Source: an uncultured Bacteroides sp. (GTDB taxonomy: Bacteria; Bacteroidota; Bacteroidia; Bacteroidales; Bacteroidaceae). From it: a DNA stretch of 64,000 nt. A program made the position numbers and the translations under genes. This document shows, one piece after another, positions 34,051 to 41,817 of this stretch. The notes under the pieces are model-generated. The model saw only the letters and a program-made list of their open reading frames with translations, had not been told where the DNA came from and ran no database searches. The stretch's first letter is position 1. The number at the start of each line of letters is the position of its first letter. The DNA lies in the NCBI GenBank assembly GCA_944321495.1, contig CALULP010000002.1, positions 1-64,000 on the forward strand, in the 5' to 3' direction.

Positions 34051-36678
34051 TCATTTCCCCTTCACGATGCGCTTGATGTCGTTCAGCTTGTTCAGCGCCT
34101 CGAGGGGCGTGAGGTTGTTGACGTCGAGGTTCAGTATCTCGTCGCGTATCTGGCAAAGGACGGGGTCGTCCAGCTGGAAGAAGCTGAGCTGCATGCCGCC
34201 TGCCGATGCTGCCCCCTCGGTGATGGTCTTGCCCGTAATAGCGCCTCCCGTCTGCCGGTTCTCCTTCTCCAGCTGCTGTAATATCTCGTCGGCACGGCGC
34301 ACGATGCTCTTGGGCATGCCCGCCATGCGGGCCACGTGGATGCCGAACGAGTGCTCGCTGCCCCCACGCTCCAGCCGCCGCAGGAAGACGACCTTGTTGC
34401 CCACCTCCTTCACCGCCACATTGTAGTTCTTGATGCGGCGGAAGGTCTTTTCCATCTCGTTCAGCTCGTGGTAGTGGGTGGCAAAGAGGGTGCGTGCCCT
34501 GGCCCGCGGATGCTCGTGTATGTACTCCACAATGGCCCAGGCTATGGAGATGCCGTCGTAAGTAGAGGTGCCACGCCCCAGCTCGTCGAACAGTACCAGA
34601 CTGCGGGGCGAAAGGTTGTTCAGGATATTGGCCGCCTCGTTCATCTCCACCATGAAGGTCGATTCGCCCACCGAGATGTTGTCGCTGGCGCCCACACGGG
34701 TGAATATCTTGTCCACCAGCCCTATCCTTGCACTCTCGGCGGGTACAAAACAGCCCATCTGCGCCAACAGCGTGATGAGCGCCGTCTGCCTCAGTAAGGC
34801 CGACTTGCCTGCCATGTTCGGTCCGGTGATGATGATAATCTGCTGCGTCTCCGTGTCCAGGTGCACGTCGTTGGGAGTGTATTTCTCGCCCACGGGCAGT
34901 TGCTTCTCAATGACGGGGTGGCGGCCCTGGCGGATGTCTATCACGTCGTCGTCGGCAATGACGGGGCGTATGTAGCCGTTCTCGCGGGCAGCGGTGGCAA
35001 AGGACAGCAGGCAGTCCAGCCGCGCCAGCTGGTTGGCATTGGTCTGTATGGCGGGGATGAACTCGGCCAACGCCTGCACCAGTTCGGCATAGAGGCGTGT
35101 CTCGAGGGACAGAATCTTGTCCTCCGCGCCGAGTATCTTCTCCTCGTATTCCTTCAGTTCCTGGGTAATGTAACGCTCGGCGTTCACCAGCGTCTGCTTG
35201 CGAATCCACTCGGGCGGCACCTTGTCCTTGTGCACGTTGCGCACCTCGATGTAGTAGCCGAAGACGTTATTGTAGGCTATCTTCAGGCTCGGTATGCCCG
35301 TCTGCTCGCTCTCGCGCTGCTGCAGGTGCAGCAGGTAATCCTTGCCGTTGTAGGCTATCTGGCGCAGCTCGTCCAACTCCGCATTCACGCCGTCCTTTAT
35401 CACGCCACCCTTGTTCACCAGCAGCGGGGGGTCATTACTTATCTCACGGGCAATGCGGTCGCGTATGGACTGGCAGATGTTGAGCTGTTCGCCCAAGCGG
35501 TTCAGGCTGGCATTGTCGGCCTCCAGGCAGGCTGCCTTGATGGGCTCGATGGCCATGAGCGCCACCTTCAGTGCCACCACCTCGCGGGGCGACACGCGGC
35601 CTACCGCCACCTTGGAGAGGATGCGCTCCAGGTCGCCTATCAGGTGCAGGTGTTCTTCAATGAGATTCTTGAAGTCGGGGTGGCGGAAGAAGTACTCCAC
35701 CACGTCAAGCCGCGAATTGATGGGCTGCACATCCTTCAACGGGAAGAGCATCCAGCGCTTCAGCAGGCGGGCGCCCATGGGGCAGATGGTCTTGTCGATG
35801 ACGCTGAGCAGGCTGCTGCCCCCGTCGTTCATGGAGTCCATCAGCTCCAGGCTGCGCACGGTGAACTTGTCCAGGCGGACGTACTTCTCCTCCTCAATGC
35901 GCGACAGGGTGGTGATGTGGCCTATCTGCGTGTGCTGTGTCAGCGTGAGGTATTGCAGTATGGCGCCCGAGGCGATGATGCCGTAGCGCAGGTGCTCCAC
36001 GCCAAATCCCTTCAGGTTCTTCACCTCAAAGTGTTTCAGCAGCCGCTCGCGTGCCGAAGTTTCGGTAAATACCCAGTCATCCAGCTCGAAGGTGAAAAAC
36101 TTGTTGCCAAACTTTGCCTCGAAGTCCTGCCGCTTGCCGCGCTCGAACAGCACCTCCTTGGGGGCAAAGTTATTCAGCAGCTTGTCCACATAGTCGGCCG
36201 GCCCCTCGGCGGTGAGGAACTCCCCCGTCGAGATGTCCAGGAAAGCCACGCCACACACCGCCTTGCCCAGGTGGACGGCGGCCAGGAAGTTGTTCTCCTT
36301 GTAGTTCAGTATATTGTCGTTGATGGACACGCCCGGCGTCACCAGCTCCGTGATGCCCCGCTTCACCAGTTTCTTGGCCAGTTTGGGGTCTTCCAACTGG
36401 TCGCAGATGGCCACCCGCTTGCCCGCCCGGATAAGCTTGGGCAGGTACGTGTCCAGCGCATGGTAGGGGAAGCCCGCCATCTCCAGCGTCTGCCCGCCCT
36501 TGCCGTTGTTTCGCTTGGTCAGGGTGATGCCCAGAATCTCGGCTGCCACCACGGCGTCCGTGGAATACGTCTCGTAGAAGTCCCCGCAGCGGAACAGCAT
36601 CACGGCGTCGGGGTGCTTCGCCTTCAGGTCGAGAAACTGCTTCATCATGGGGGTAAGGACAATGTCTTCTGTCTTCAT
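34051..36678 (-). CDS. mutS: DNA mismatch repair protein MutS
   Basis: MutS recognises mismatches and recruits MutL. The 875-residue protein has the Phe-x-Glu mismatch wedge ([10 protein letters not shown], about 30-39), connector and lever domains, and the ATPase with Walker [14 protein letters not shown], the [20 protein letters not shown] block and the ATHYHEL motif. The start ATG at 36678 ([20 protein letters not shown]) gives the normal N-terminus. The coding strand is open further upstream but without similarity. A -7 box lies 22 nt before the start. Confidence 0.97.
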   Translation of the reverse strand: MKTEDIVLTPMMKQFLDLKAKHPDAVMLFRCGDFYETYSTDAVVAAEILGITLTKRNNGKGGQTLEMAGFPYHALDTYLPKLIRAGKRVAICDQLEDPKLAKKLVKRGITELVTPGVSINDNILNYKENNFLAAVHLGKAVCGVAFLDISTGEFLTAEGPADYVDKLLNNFAPKEVLFERGKRQDFEAKFGNKFFTFELDDWVFTETSARERLLKHFEVKNLKGFGVEHLRYGIIASGAILQYLTLTQHTQIGHITTLSRIEEEKYVRLDKFTVRSLELMDSMNDGGSSLLSVIDKTICPMGARLLKRWMLFPLKDVQPINSRLDVVEYFFRHPDFKNLIEEHLHLIGDLERILSKVAVGRVSPREVVALKVALMAIEPIKAACLEADNASLNRLGEQLNICQSIRDRIAREISNDPPLLVNKGGVIKDGVNAELDELRQIAYNGKDYLLHLQQRESEQTGIPSLKIAYNNVFGYYIEVRNVHKDKVPPEWIRKQTLVNAERYITQELKEYEEKILGAEDKILSLETRLYAELVQALAEFIPAIQTNANQLARLDCLLSFATAARENGYIRPVIADDDVIDIRQGRHPVIEKQLPVGEKYTPNDVHLDTETQQIIIITGPNMAGKSALLRQTALITLLAQMGCFVPAESARIGLVDKIFTRVGASDNISVGESTFMVEMNEAANILNNLSPRSLVLFDELGRGTSTYDGISIAWAIVEYIHEHPRARARTLFATHYHELNEMEKTFRRIKNYNVAVKEVGNKVVFLRRLERGGSEHSFGIHVARMAGMPKSIVRRADEILQQLEKENRQTGGAITGKTITEGAASAGGMQLSFFQLDDPVLCQIRDEILNLDVNNLTPLEALNKLNDIKRIVKGK

Positions 36679-36700
36679 CAAAATAGGGTGTTTATCGAGG

Positions 36701-36708
36701 CAAAGATA
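36701..36708 (-). promoter_or_regulatory. -7 promoter box for mutS
   Basis: On the minus strand the sequence is TATCTTTG, 22 nt before the mutS ATG. No clean -33 TTTG is seen. Confidence 0.65.
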
Positions 36709-36812
36709 CGACTTGCCCGCGAAAAAGCCAAGTCCCCGCCCGGGCAAATCCGCCCCGCCCGCCAGGCCCGGAAAGAAAGCCCCCCCGGTCCGCCTTTTTC
36801 CGGAAAAAACGC

Positions 36813-36820
36813 TAACTTTG
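36813..36820 (+). promoter_or_regulatory. -7 promoter box for the DUF4468-like gene
   Basis: TAACTTTG matches TAnnTTTG and lies 29 nt before the ATG at 36850. Confidence 0.65.
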
Positions 36821-36849
36821 CGGCAACTAACCCCTTTATGCCCAACGTC

Positions 36850-37371
36850 ATGAAAAAAGCCAGACTTTTCGCCGCATTGCTGCTGCTGGGCTGCTGCCTG
36901 GCGGCCACCGCACAAAACAAGTATGTAGTCAACATCCTGGAACGCCCCGACCTGAACAAGCAGCAACTCTATGAAGCCTCCAAAAGGTGGTACCACCTGG
37001 CCTGCAACCACAGGCTGGAAGACGTGGTCATCTCGGAAAACGAGTCGTCAGGCACCTTGCTGTACAAGATGTTCAAACGCCACAGCTACAAGTACAACGG
37101 CGACGGCATGATGGCCGCCACCATCGAAATCACCGTGAAAGACGGCAAAGCCCGGTTCGTGGTGGAAGACATCACCCAGCAGTACAACGACAAAAGCCGC
37201 CCGTCCCTGCAAAGCATACAAGAACATTACGACCCGGCCCGAGACATGGGCAAAGCCGAGCGGAACGCGCTAAAAGACATCCTGCCCGAAGCCGATGCCT
37301 GGATCGACAGCCTGTGGCAGTCCTACCTGGAATCCCTGGCCGGCTACCGGAAAACAGACCTGTCGTGGTAA
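36850..37371 (+). CDS. Secreted DUF4468-like protein
   Basis: A 173-residue exported protein. The signal is [20 protein letters not shown] ending AQ. After it comes a domain that resembles DUF4468 ([20 protein letters not shown], then the [20 protein letters not shown] and [17 protein letters not shown] strands), a TATA-box-binding-like fold found in Bacteroidetes secreted proteins. An ATG 12 nt upstream is possible. It is divergent from mutS. No function is known to me. Confidence 0.75.
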   Translation: MKKARLFAALLLLGCCLAATAQNKYVVNILERPDLNKQQLYEASKRWYHLACNHRLEDVVISENESSGTLLYKMFKRHSYKYNGDGMMAATIEITVKDGKARFVVEDITQQYNDKSRPSLQSIQEHYDPARDMGKAERNALKDILPEADAWIDSLWQSYLESLAGYRKTDLSW

Positions 37372-37461
37372 GGGAAAGCCCCCGTCTTTTGTAAACAAGG
37401 CTTAACCGCCCCCGCAATTTAGCTAAAGCATGTTATAAAACACGTTTTTTTTCTTGGATAA

Positions 37462-37492
37462 TTTGCAGATTTCCCCTTTCGCCGTATCTTTG
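37462..37492 (+). promoter_or_regulatory. Consensus promoter for a short leader or small RNA
   Basis: TTTG at 37462-37465 and TATCTTTG at 37485-37492, with exactly 19 nt between, a perfect consensus match. Confidence 0.85.
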
Positions 37493-37498
37493 CAATGT

Positions 37499-37558
37499 GT
37501 TTTTCATAGTATTAGATTTAAGGTTAACAAAGGTTGGGCTCAGCGGAGCCCTTTTTTT
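37499..37558 (+). ncRNA. Candidate 60-nt RNA or attenuated leader before the LytTR gene
   Basis: From the expected start about 7 nt after the -7 box, the sequence runs through TTTTTCATAGTATTAGATTT and AAGGTTAACAAAGGTTG to a hairpin GGGCTC-AGCG-GAGCCC (37536-37551) followed by seven T. No reading frame fits inside. It can be a free small RNA, or an attenuator ahead of the LytTR gene 107 nt downstream. The predicted 5' end is an inference. Confidence 0.5.
37536..37558 (+). terminator. Intrinsic terminator of the short RNA
   Basis: Six-bp G/C stem GGGCTC/GAGCCC with loop AGCG and a seven-T tract at 37552-37558. Confidence 0.75.
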
Positions 37559-37664
37559 ATGCCCGCAGGCGAGGGCGGCATCGCCGAACAAAAAGCGGGA
37601 AAAAATTGGATATGTCGCGGAAAATGATGAATATTGCGTTTGAAAAACAAGCATCTTCAGAACC

Positions 37665-38057
37665 ATGGCAGACACGGACAACCACACGACAACCTCACAG
37701 CTTTTGTTCAACACCCGGGACGAATTCACCCGGGTAGACCTGCGGCACGTGGCCTACTTCGAGGCGGACGGCAACTACACGCAGGTGATGTTCTCCAACG
37801 GGTGCAAGGTGATGCTGCTGGTCAGCCTGCGCGGCATCGAGCACCTGATAGACGACGTGGTGCGCGGACAGGCACGGCCCTTCATCCGCATCGGGAAACG
37901 CTACATCGTCAACAGTTCTTTCATCCTCCAGATAAACGTGCTGAAACAAAAGTTGCTGCTGACCGACTTCTCCTCGCCGCAGGTGTTCGCCCTGAGCATA
38001 TCCAAAGAGGCTTTGAAGAAACTGAAAGACTTATATACCAACACGAAAAGAGAATAA
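37665..38057 (+). CDS. Stand-alone LytTR DNA-binding protein
   Basis: A 130-residue protein consisting almost only of a LytTR domain (FTRVDLRHVAYFEADGNYTQ, IEHLIDDVV near the middle, FIRIGKRYIVNSSFI). LytTR domains bind DNA direct repeats; most are fused to a receiver, this one is not, so it is controlled by some other route. It is followed after 6 nt by an FHA protein and then a caspase-like peptidase overlapping by 4 nt, a tight three-gene operon. ATG 37665 is the first in frame with a normal start. Confidence 0.85.
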   Translation: MADTDNHTTTSQLLFNTRDEFTRVDLRHVAYFEADGNYTQVMFSNGCKVMLLVSLRGIEHLIDDVVRGQARPFIRIGKRYIVNSSFILQINVLKQKLLLTDFSSPQVFALSISKEALKKLKDLYTNTKRE

Positions 38058-38063
38058 CACAGC

Positions 38064-38747
38064 ATGGAACTTATCGTAGGACGCAAAGGGCAGCAACGCA
38101 CGCCCATCACCGACCCGTCCGTCAGCAGGGAGCACTGCCGGCTGACAAGCAACCCCGACGGGACATTCACCCTGGAAAACCTGAGCGCGAACGGCACTTA
38201 CGTGGACGGCAAAAGCATCATCCGCACGGTGGTCACCGCCGACACGCAGATTACACTGGGCACCGGCTACACCGTGAGGGTAGGGGACCTGCTGCCCGCC
38301 GCCTCCCGCACGGCGGAATCCGGCAAACAGCCCGAGGACACCGATGCCCGCTACCGCGAACAGTTCCGGCGGCTGAAGCAGGTCTACGACCAATACTCCA
38401 ACCAGAAGATAGCCCTGCAACGCGAGGCCACGCTGAAAAACTTCTACCGCTCGCTGCCCTCTGCCGTGATGACGGTGCTGTTTGCCGTGTCCATGCTGGG
38501 CGGCGACTCGACGCTGCTGGCGCAGATACGACCGGCGGCGGGAGTGCTGACCCTGCTGCTCATCGCGCTCACCACGTACCAGGTGTACAACGGGCAGAAG
38601 GACCTGCCTGCCAAGATGGAAGCGCTGAACAAGCAGTTCATGATAGACTACGTGTGCCCCAAGTGCGGCAACTTCCTGGGCTTCGTGCCTTTTGAATCGT
38701 TGGAAAACAAAAAGCAATGCAACTTCTGTAAATGCAAATGGGTATGA
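38064..38747 (+). CDS. FHA-domain membrane protein with C-terminal zinc ribbon
   Basis: A 227-residue phosphothreonine-reading adaptor. The N-terminal FHA domain (1-80) retains the binding residues: Gly6-Arg7 in IVGRKG, SREH (21-24) and NGT (43-45). Next comes a charged, probably coiled segment (about 90-125), two membrane helices (about 132-150 and 158-177), and a C-terminal zinc ribbon (YVCPKCGNFLGF and CNFCKCKWV). The FHA domain is expected on the cytoplasmic side, where it could bind autophosphorylated kinases encoded downstream. The stop TGA overlaps the next ATG (ATGA). Confidence 0.85.
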   Translation: MELIVGRKGQQRTPITDPSVSREHCRLTSNPDGTFTLENLSANGTYVDGKSIIRTVVTADTQITLGTGYTVRVGDLLPAASRTAESGKQPEDTDARYREQFRRLKQVYDQYSNQKIALQREATLKNFYRSLPSAVMTVLFAVSMLGGDSTLLAQIRPAAGVLTLLLIALTTYQVYNGQKDLPAKMEALNKQFMIDYVCPKCGNFLGFVPFESLENKKQCNFCKCKWV

Positions 38748-39481
38748 AAACGCTGTGGATACTTCTGCTGGCGGCGCTGGCCGTCTTCCAGTCCCCGCTA
38801 AGGGCGGGAAATCTCTATGTAGTGGTGGCAGGCGTGGCCGACTACCAATACCTCAACCCGCTGAACCTGCCGGAAAAAGACGCGCAGCTGATTGCCGGGC
38901 TCTACAAGCAACAGACCAAGAACGTGGTGCTGCTCACCGGGCGGTATGCCACCAAGCAACGCATCCTGAACAGCCTGCGCCAACAGTTTGCCCGCGCCGG
39001 GGAGGACGACATGGTGGTCTTTGCCTTCAGCGGCCACGGCTACCGGGGAGGCATCTGCCCGTATGAGATGGAAGACGAGCAGGACGGCATCTCCTACCGG
39101 GAAATACAAAGCATACTGAAACAGTCGAAAGCCCGCAAGAAAATCATCTGGGCAGATGCCTGCTACTCCGGCGGGCTGCGCCTGGACGGGCGGGAAGACG
39201 AATCGCCGCAACCCGAAGCGACGGACGTGGTGTTCTTCCTGTCGTCACGCACGGGCGAGACCTCCCAGGAAATCCCCTTCAAGGCAAACGGAATATTCAC
39301 CACCCACCTGGTGCGGGGGCTGAGGGGCGGGGCCGACGCCAACCGCGACCGCAAGATTACCGCCCGCGAGCTGTTCCTCTTCGTCAGCCAGAGGGTAACG
39401 CAAGAAAGCCAGGGAAAACAGCACCCGGTGATGTGGGGCAACTTCGACGACAACTACGTGGTGATGGACTGGAGCCGCTGA
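38744..39481 (+). CDS. Secreted caspase-like (C14/metacaspase-type) peptidase
   Basis: A 245-residue protein with signal peptide (MKTLWILLLAALAVFQSPLRA) and a caspase/gingipain-clan fold: N-terminal strand NLYVVVAGVADYQY, the catalytic His98 in VVFAFSGHGYRG and Cys140 in IIWADACYSGG, both intact. A Ca-loop-like DANRDRKITARELF follows at about 198-211. Substrates are unknown; relatives cut after Arg, Lys or Asp. The start at 38744 overlaps the FHA gene stop (ATGA), so production is coupled to the FHA reader; upstream in-frame ATGs at 38732 and 38738 are less likely. The signal peptide places it outside the cytoplasm. Confidence 0.87.
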   Translation: MKTLWILLLAALAVFQSPLRAGNLYVVVAGVADYQYLNPLNLPEKDAQLIAGLYKQQTKNVVLLTGRYATKQRILNSLRQQFARAGEDDMVVFAFSGHGYRGGICPYEMEDEQDGISYREIQSILKQSKARKKIIWADACYSGGLRLDGREDESPQPEATDVVFFLSSRTGETSQEIPFKANGIFTTHLVRGLRGGADANRDRKITARELFLFVSQRVTQESQGKQHPVMWGNFDDNYVVMDWSR

Positions 39482-39554
39482 CCCCAAGGTTCTCACGCGA
39501 AGTGCCGCATTTCGTCCATTAACCCGGGGGTTTCATCCCGTATGCCTTTCAATA

Positions 39555-39586
39555 TTTGTCCGGAAAGATTCAAGCTTGTATCTTTG
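39555..39586 (+). promoter_or_regulatory. Promoter before the glycine-zipper protein
   Basis: TTTG at 39555-39558, 20 nt, then TATCTTTG at 39579-39586. This starts a second transcript within the signalling cluster. Confidence 0.75.
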
Positions 39587-39600
39587 TAGCAGAGGAAGAT

Positions 39601-39672
39601 AAGTTTACCTTGTAAACTCATTACCTCGTCACCTTGTAAACTTAAAAACTCATAAACTCATAAACTTAAGAA
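39601..39672. repeat. Family C repeat tract
   Basis: AGTTTACCTTGTAAACTCAT and TACCTCGTCACCTTGTAAAC, then short AACTCATAAACTC units, just before the ATG at 39682. Confidence 0.75.
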
Positions 39673-39681
39673 CATACAACC

Positions 39682-40704
39682 ATGACTACTGAAGAAACCA
39701 AGATTTTGAATCCTTCCAACGAAGCAGAGAAAGTGGAAAAGAAAACGGCGGAAACAGCCGAAAACAAGTCACAGTCCACAACCGCAGGCAGCAAGGCAGC
39801 GTATGCCGCAGGCGGTTTTGCCGCAGGAGCGGCGGCAGGTTCGGCAGCAAGCACCTACGCCGCCACAGCAGGCACCGCTGCCCCGCAAGAGGCCGCACAG
39901 CCCGCTGAAGAAACCACCGGAGAAACCGTAACAGCCGAACAGGACAGCAGCGCAACAGAAGAAACTGCCGCATCTGCCAGCGCAACAGAAGAAGTGCAGG
40001 AAGCCCCCCAGCCGGAAGATGTGCTGCTGGCTACCGACGAAGGCGTGCGGGTAGCGCAGGTGAACGACGACGCCTCCTTCAGCGAAGCCTTTGCGGACGC
40101 CCGTGCACAAGTGGGCGCCGGAGGCGTGTTTGAATGGCGCGGACACGTGTACGGCACGTACTACGAAGAGGAGTGGGACAACATGACCCCCGAACAACGC
40201 GCCCAATACCAATCCAAGATAGACTACGGCACCATCGCCGGCGACAACGTGAACACCGGCACAGACAGCGCCACCCCCACCTCCGCAAGCAGCAATACCT
40301 ACACCCATGCAAGCAGCACGCACGCCACGCAACAGCAAGGAGAGGCCATAGCCCCCAATACGGAAATGGTAGCCGAAAGCGACGTCGACATCAAGGTGCT
40401 GGGCGTCGAGACGGTAGAAGACGAAACGGGCAGGTCCAGAATCATGGCAGGCATCGAAGTGGAAGGCCACCAGGGCTTGCTGGTAGACGTGGACAACGAC
40501 CAGGTAATGGACGTCATAGCTGTCGACCTGAACAACGACGGCCAGATTACCTCCGACGAGATGGCGGACATCTCCGACGCCAACATCACTGCATCCGACC
40601 TGCAGCAGCACATCGCCGCCAACCAGAACCCGCAGGGACTGCTGGCCTGCAACGACGGCATGCCGGACTACGTGAACGATGCCGACATCAGTTCATTGGC
40701 CTAA
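39682..40704 (+). CDS. Low-complexity protein with TEETKILNP head, glycine zipper and EF-hand-like loop
   Basis: A 340-residue protein of unknown family. Residues 3-11 read TEETKILNP, nearly the same as the juxtamembrane TEQTxILNP of two kinases in this cluster. A short Ala/Gly stretch (about 40-60, AAYAAGGFAAGAAAGSAAST) resembles a glycine zipper that could enter a membrane. A long Thr/Glu/Ala-rich region follows, then an EF-hand-like pair (DVDNDQVMDVIAVDLNNDGQ, ITSDEM). No signal peptide. It is a plausible kinase substrate; the next gene, an FHA protein, begins 12 nt downstream. Confidence 0.75.
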   Translation: MTTEETKILNPSNEAEKVEKKTAETAENKSQSTTAGSKAAYAAGGFAAGAAAGSAASTYAATAGTAAPQEAAQPAEETTGETVTAEQDSSATEETAASASATEEVQEAPQPEDVLLATDEGVRVAQVNDDASFSEAFADARAQVGAGGVFEWRGHVYGTYYEEEWDNMTPEQRAQYQSKIDYGTIAGDNVNTGTDSATPTSASSNTYTHASSTHATQQQGEAIAPNTEMVAESDVDIKVLGVETVEDETGRSRIMAGIEVEGHQGLLVDVDNDQVMDVIAVDLNNDGQITSDEMADISDANITASDLQQHIAANQNPQGLLACNDGMPDYVNDADISSLA

Positions 40705-40716
40705 AAACATACGGAT

Positions 40717-41265
40717 ATGGGAAAGATATACTTAGTATGCCCCAACTGCCGCACGCGGCTGTCGTTCACCGAGGTGCCCGGCTACCAGGAGAAAATCGTG
40801 GAGTGCCCCATCTGCCACTTCAAGGCGCTTGCCAACGTGTACCAGAGCGGGGCGGCAGCCCAAGGAGGGCAGGGCAGCAACGACGACGTCACCCACCTGC
40901 AGGACGACCTGCTGCAAGGGAAAAACGACCCGGGCCAGATCAGGGTGGCGACCACCGGTCAGCACTGCCCCCTGAAGCTGGGGAAGAACGTCATCGGGCG
41001 GATAGCAAAAAGTGGGAAAGCGGACATCCAGATTACGCACGACGAATACATGAGCCGCCAGCACGCGCTCATCGACGTGGTGAAAGGCCCCCACGGCATC
41101 GAGCACCACCTGGTGGAAATCAACTCGAAAAACATCATCCTCCTCAACGGGAAACCCATACAGCGCAAGGACATCCTGCAACTGAAGTTCGGCGACTGCA
41201 TGAGGCTGGGCATGACGGACGTCTACCTGGAGGAAACGGACGAGGAAGCGACGCAGATTGTCTAA
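40717..41265 (+). CDS. Zinc ribbon-FHA adaptor protein
   Basis: A 182-residue soluble protein. The N-terminal zinc ribbon has Cys8, Cys11, Cys30, Cys33 (VCPNC, ECPIC). The C-terminal FHA domain (about 83-172) keeps the phosphothreonine-binding residues: Gly94-Arg95 in VIGRIAKSG, SRQH (113-116) and NG (144-145) in LLNGKP. The tail LEETDEEATQIV is acidic. It follows the TEETKILNP protein by 12 nt, so ligand and reader are probably made together. It differs from the first FHA protein by domain order and by having no membrane helix. Confidence 0.87.
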   Translation: MGKIYLVCPNCRTRLSFTEVPGYQEKIVECPICHFKALANVYQSGAAAQGGQGSNDDVTHLQDDLLQGKNDPGQIRVATTGQHCPLKLGKNVIGRIAKSGKADIQITHDEYMSRQHALIDVVKGPHGIEHHLVEINSKNIILLNGKPIQRKDILQLKFGDCMRLGMTDVYLEETDEEATQIV

Positions 41266-41269
41266 TTCT

Positions 41270-41737
41270 GTACTTTTTCTTTCGCTTGCCCGAAAGAAAA
41301 AGATACCAAAAAGAAAGGGCCCCGGCTGTGCCCGTCGGGCTACTTCTTTGCAGCGTAGCTGCCAGGGACGTGTTCAGGCTAAACGGCAGAAACTCGCTTC
41401 GCTCAGACAGTCTGCCGTTTTTGACGCCTGCCCGCCGCCCTCCGCTTTACGCCCGCCGGTCAATGCCGGAGAGCCATGCGGCGTTGGACCGTACCTATGG
41501 AAATCGAATCATGTTCTCCGATACAGGTTTCGTGCCGCATGGCCCGCGCATAAGCGGAGGGGCGTAAAGCGGAGGGAGGTTTTCAGCCGTTAAGAGGGGC
41601 AAACTGTTTGAGCGAAGCGAGTTTTTGCCACTTAGGCTGAAAGCCTTCCGAAGTAGCCCCGGAGATTCAGCGCTTGACTTTTTTCTTTTGGTAGCTTTTC
41701 TTTTTGTGGCAAGACAAAAAGAAAAGTACACTATTCG
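41270..41737 (+). repeat. Family D element, copy 3 (about 470 bp)
   Basis: Same orientation as copy 1: CTTTTTCTTTCGCTTG...CGAAAGAAAAAG hairpin at the left, two AACTCGCTTCGCTCAGACA or AAACTGTTTGAGCGAAGCGA stems, and the CTTTTCTTTTTGTGGC...ACAAAAAGAAAAG hairpin at the right. A few more short fragments of the same hairpins continue to about 41790. It fills the 552-nt gap before kinase 1; no gene is seen. Confidence 0.85.
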
Positions 41738-41817
41738 GGCAAGCGAAAGAAAAAGTACAGTATCCTTCGCACAACGAAAGAAAAGTACACATTTATAAAT
41801 GTATAAAATTTAAATTA

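Noticed and set aside
34861..36849. Large N-terminal extension of the DUF4468-like protein
   Set aside because: The open frame upstream of 36850 is antisense to mutS. A promoter and signal peptide support the start at 36850.
41704..41817. Longer N-terminus for kinase 1
   Set aside because: This stretch is the family D element's end. The start at 41818 gives the same N-terminus as kinases 2 and 3.
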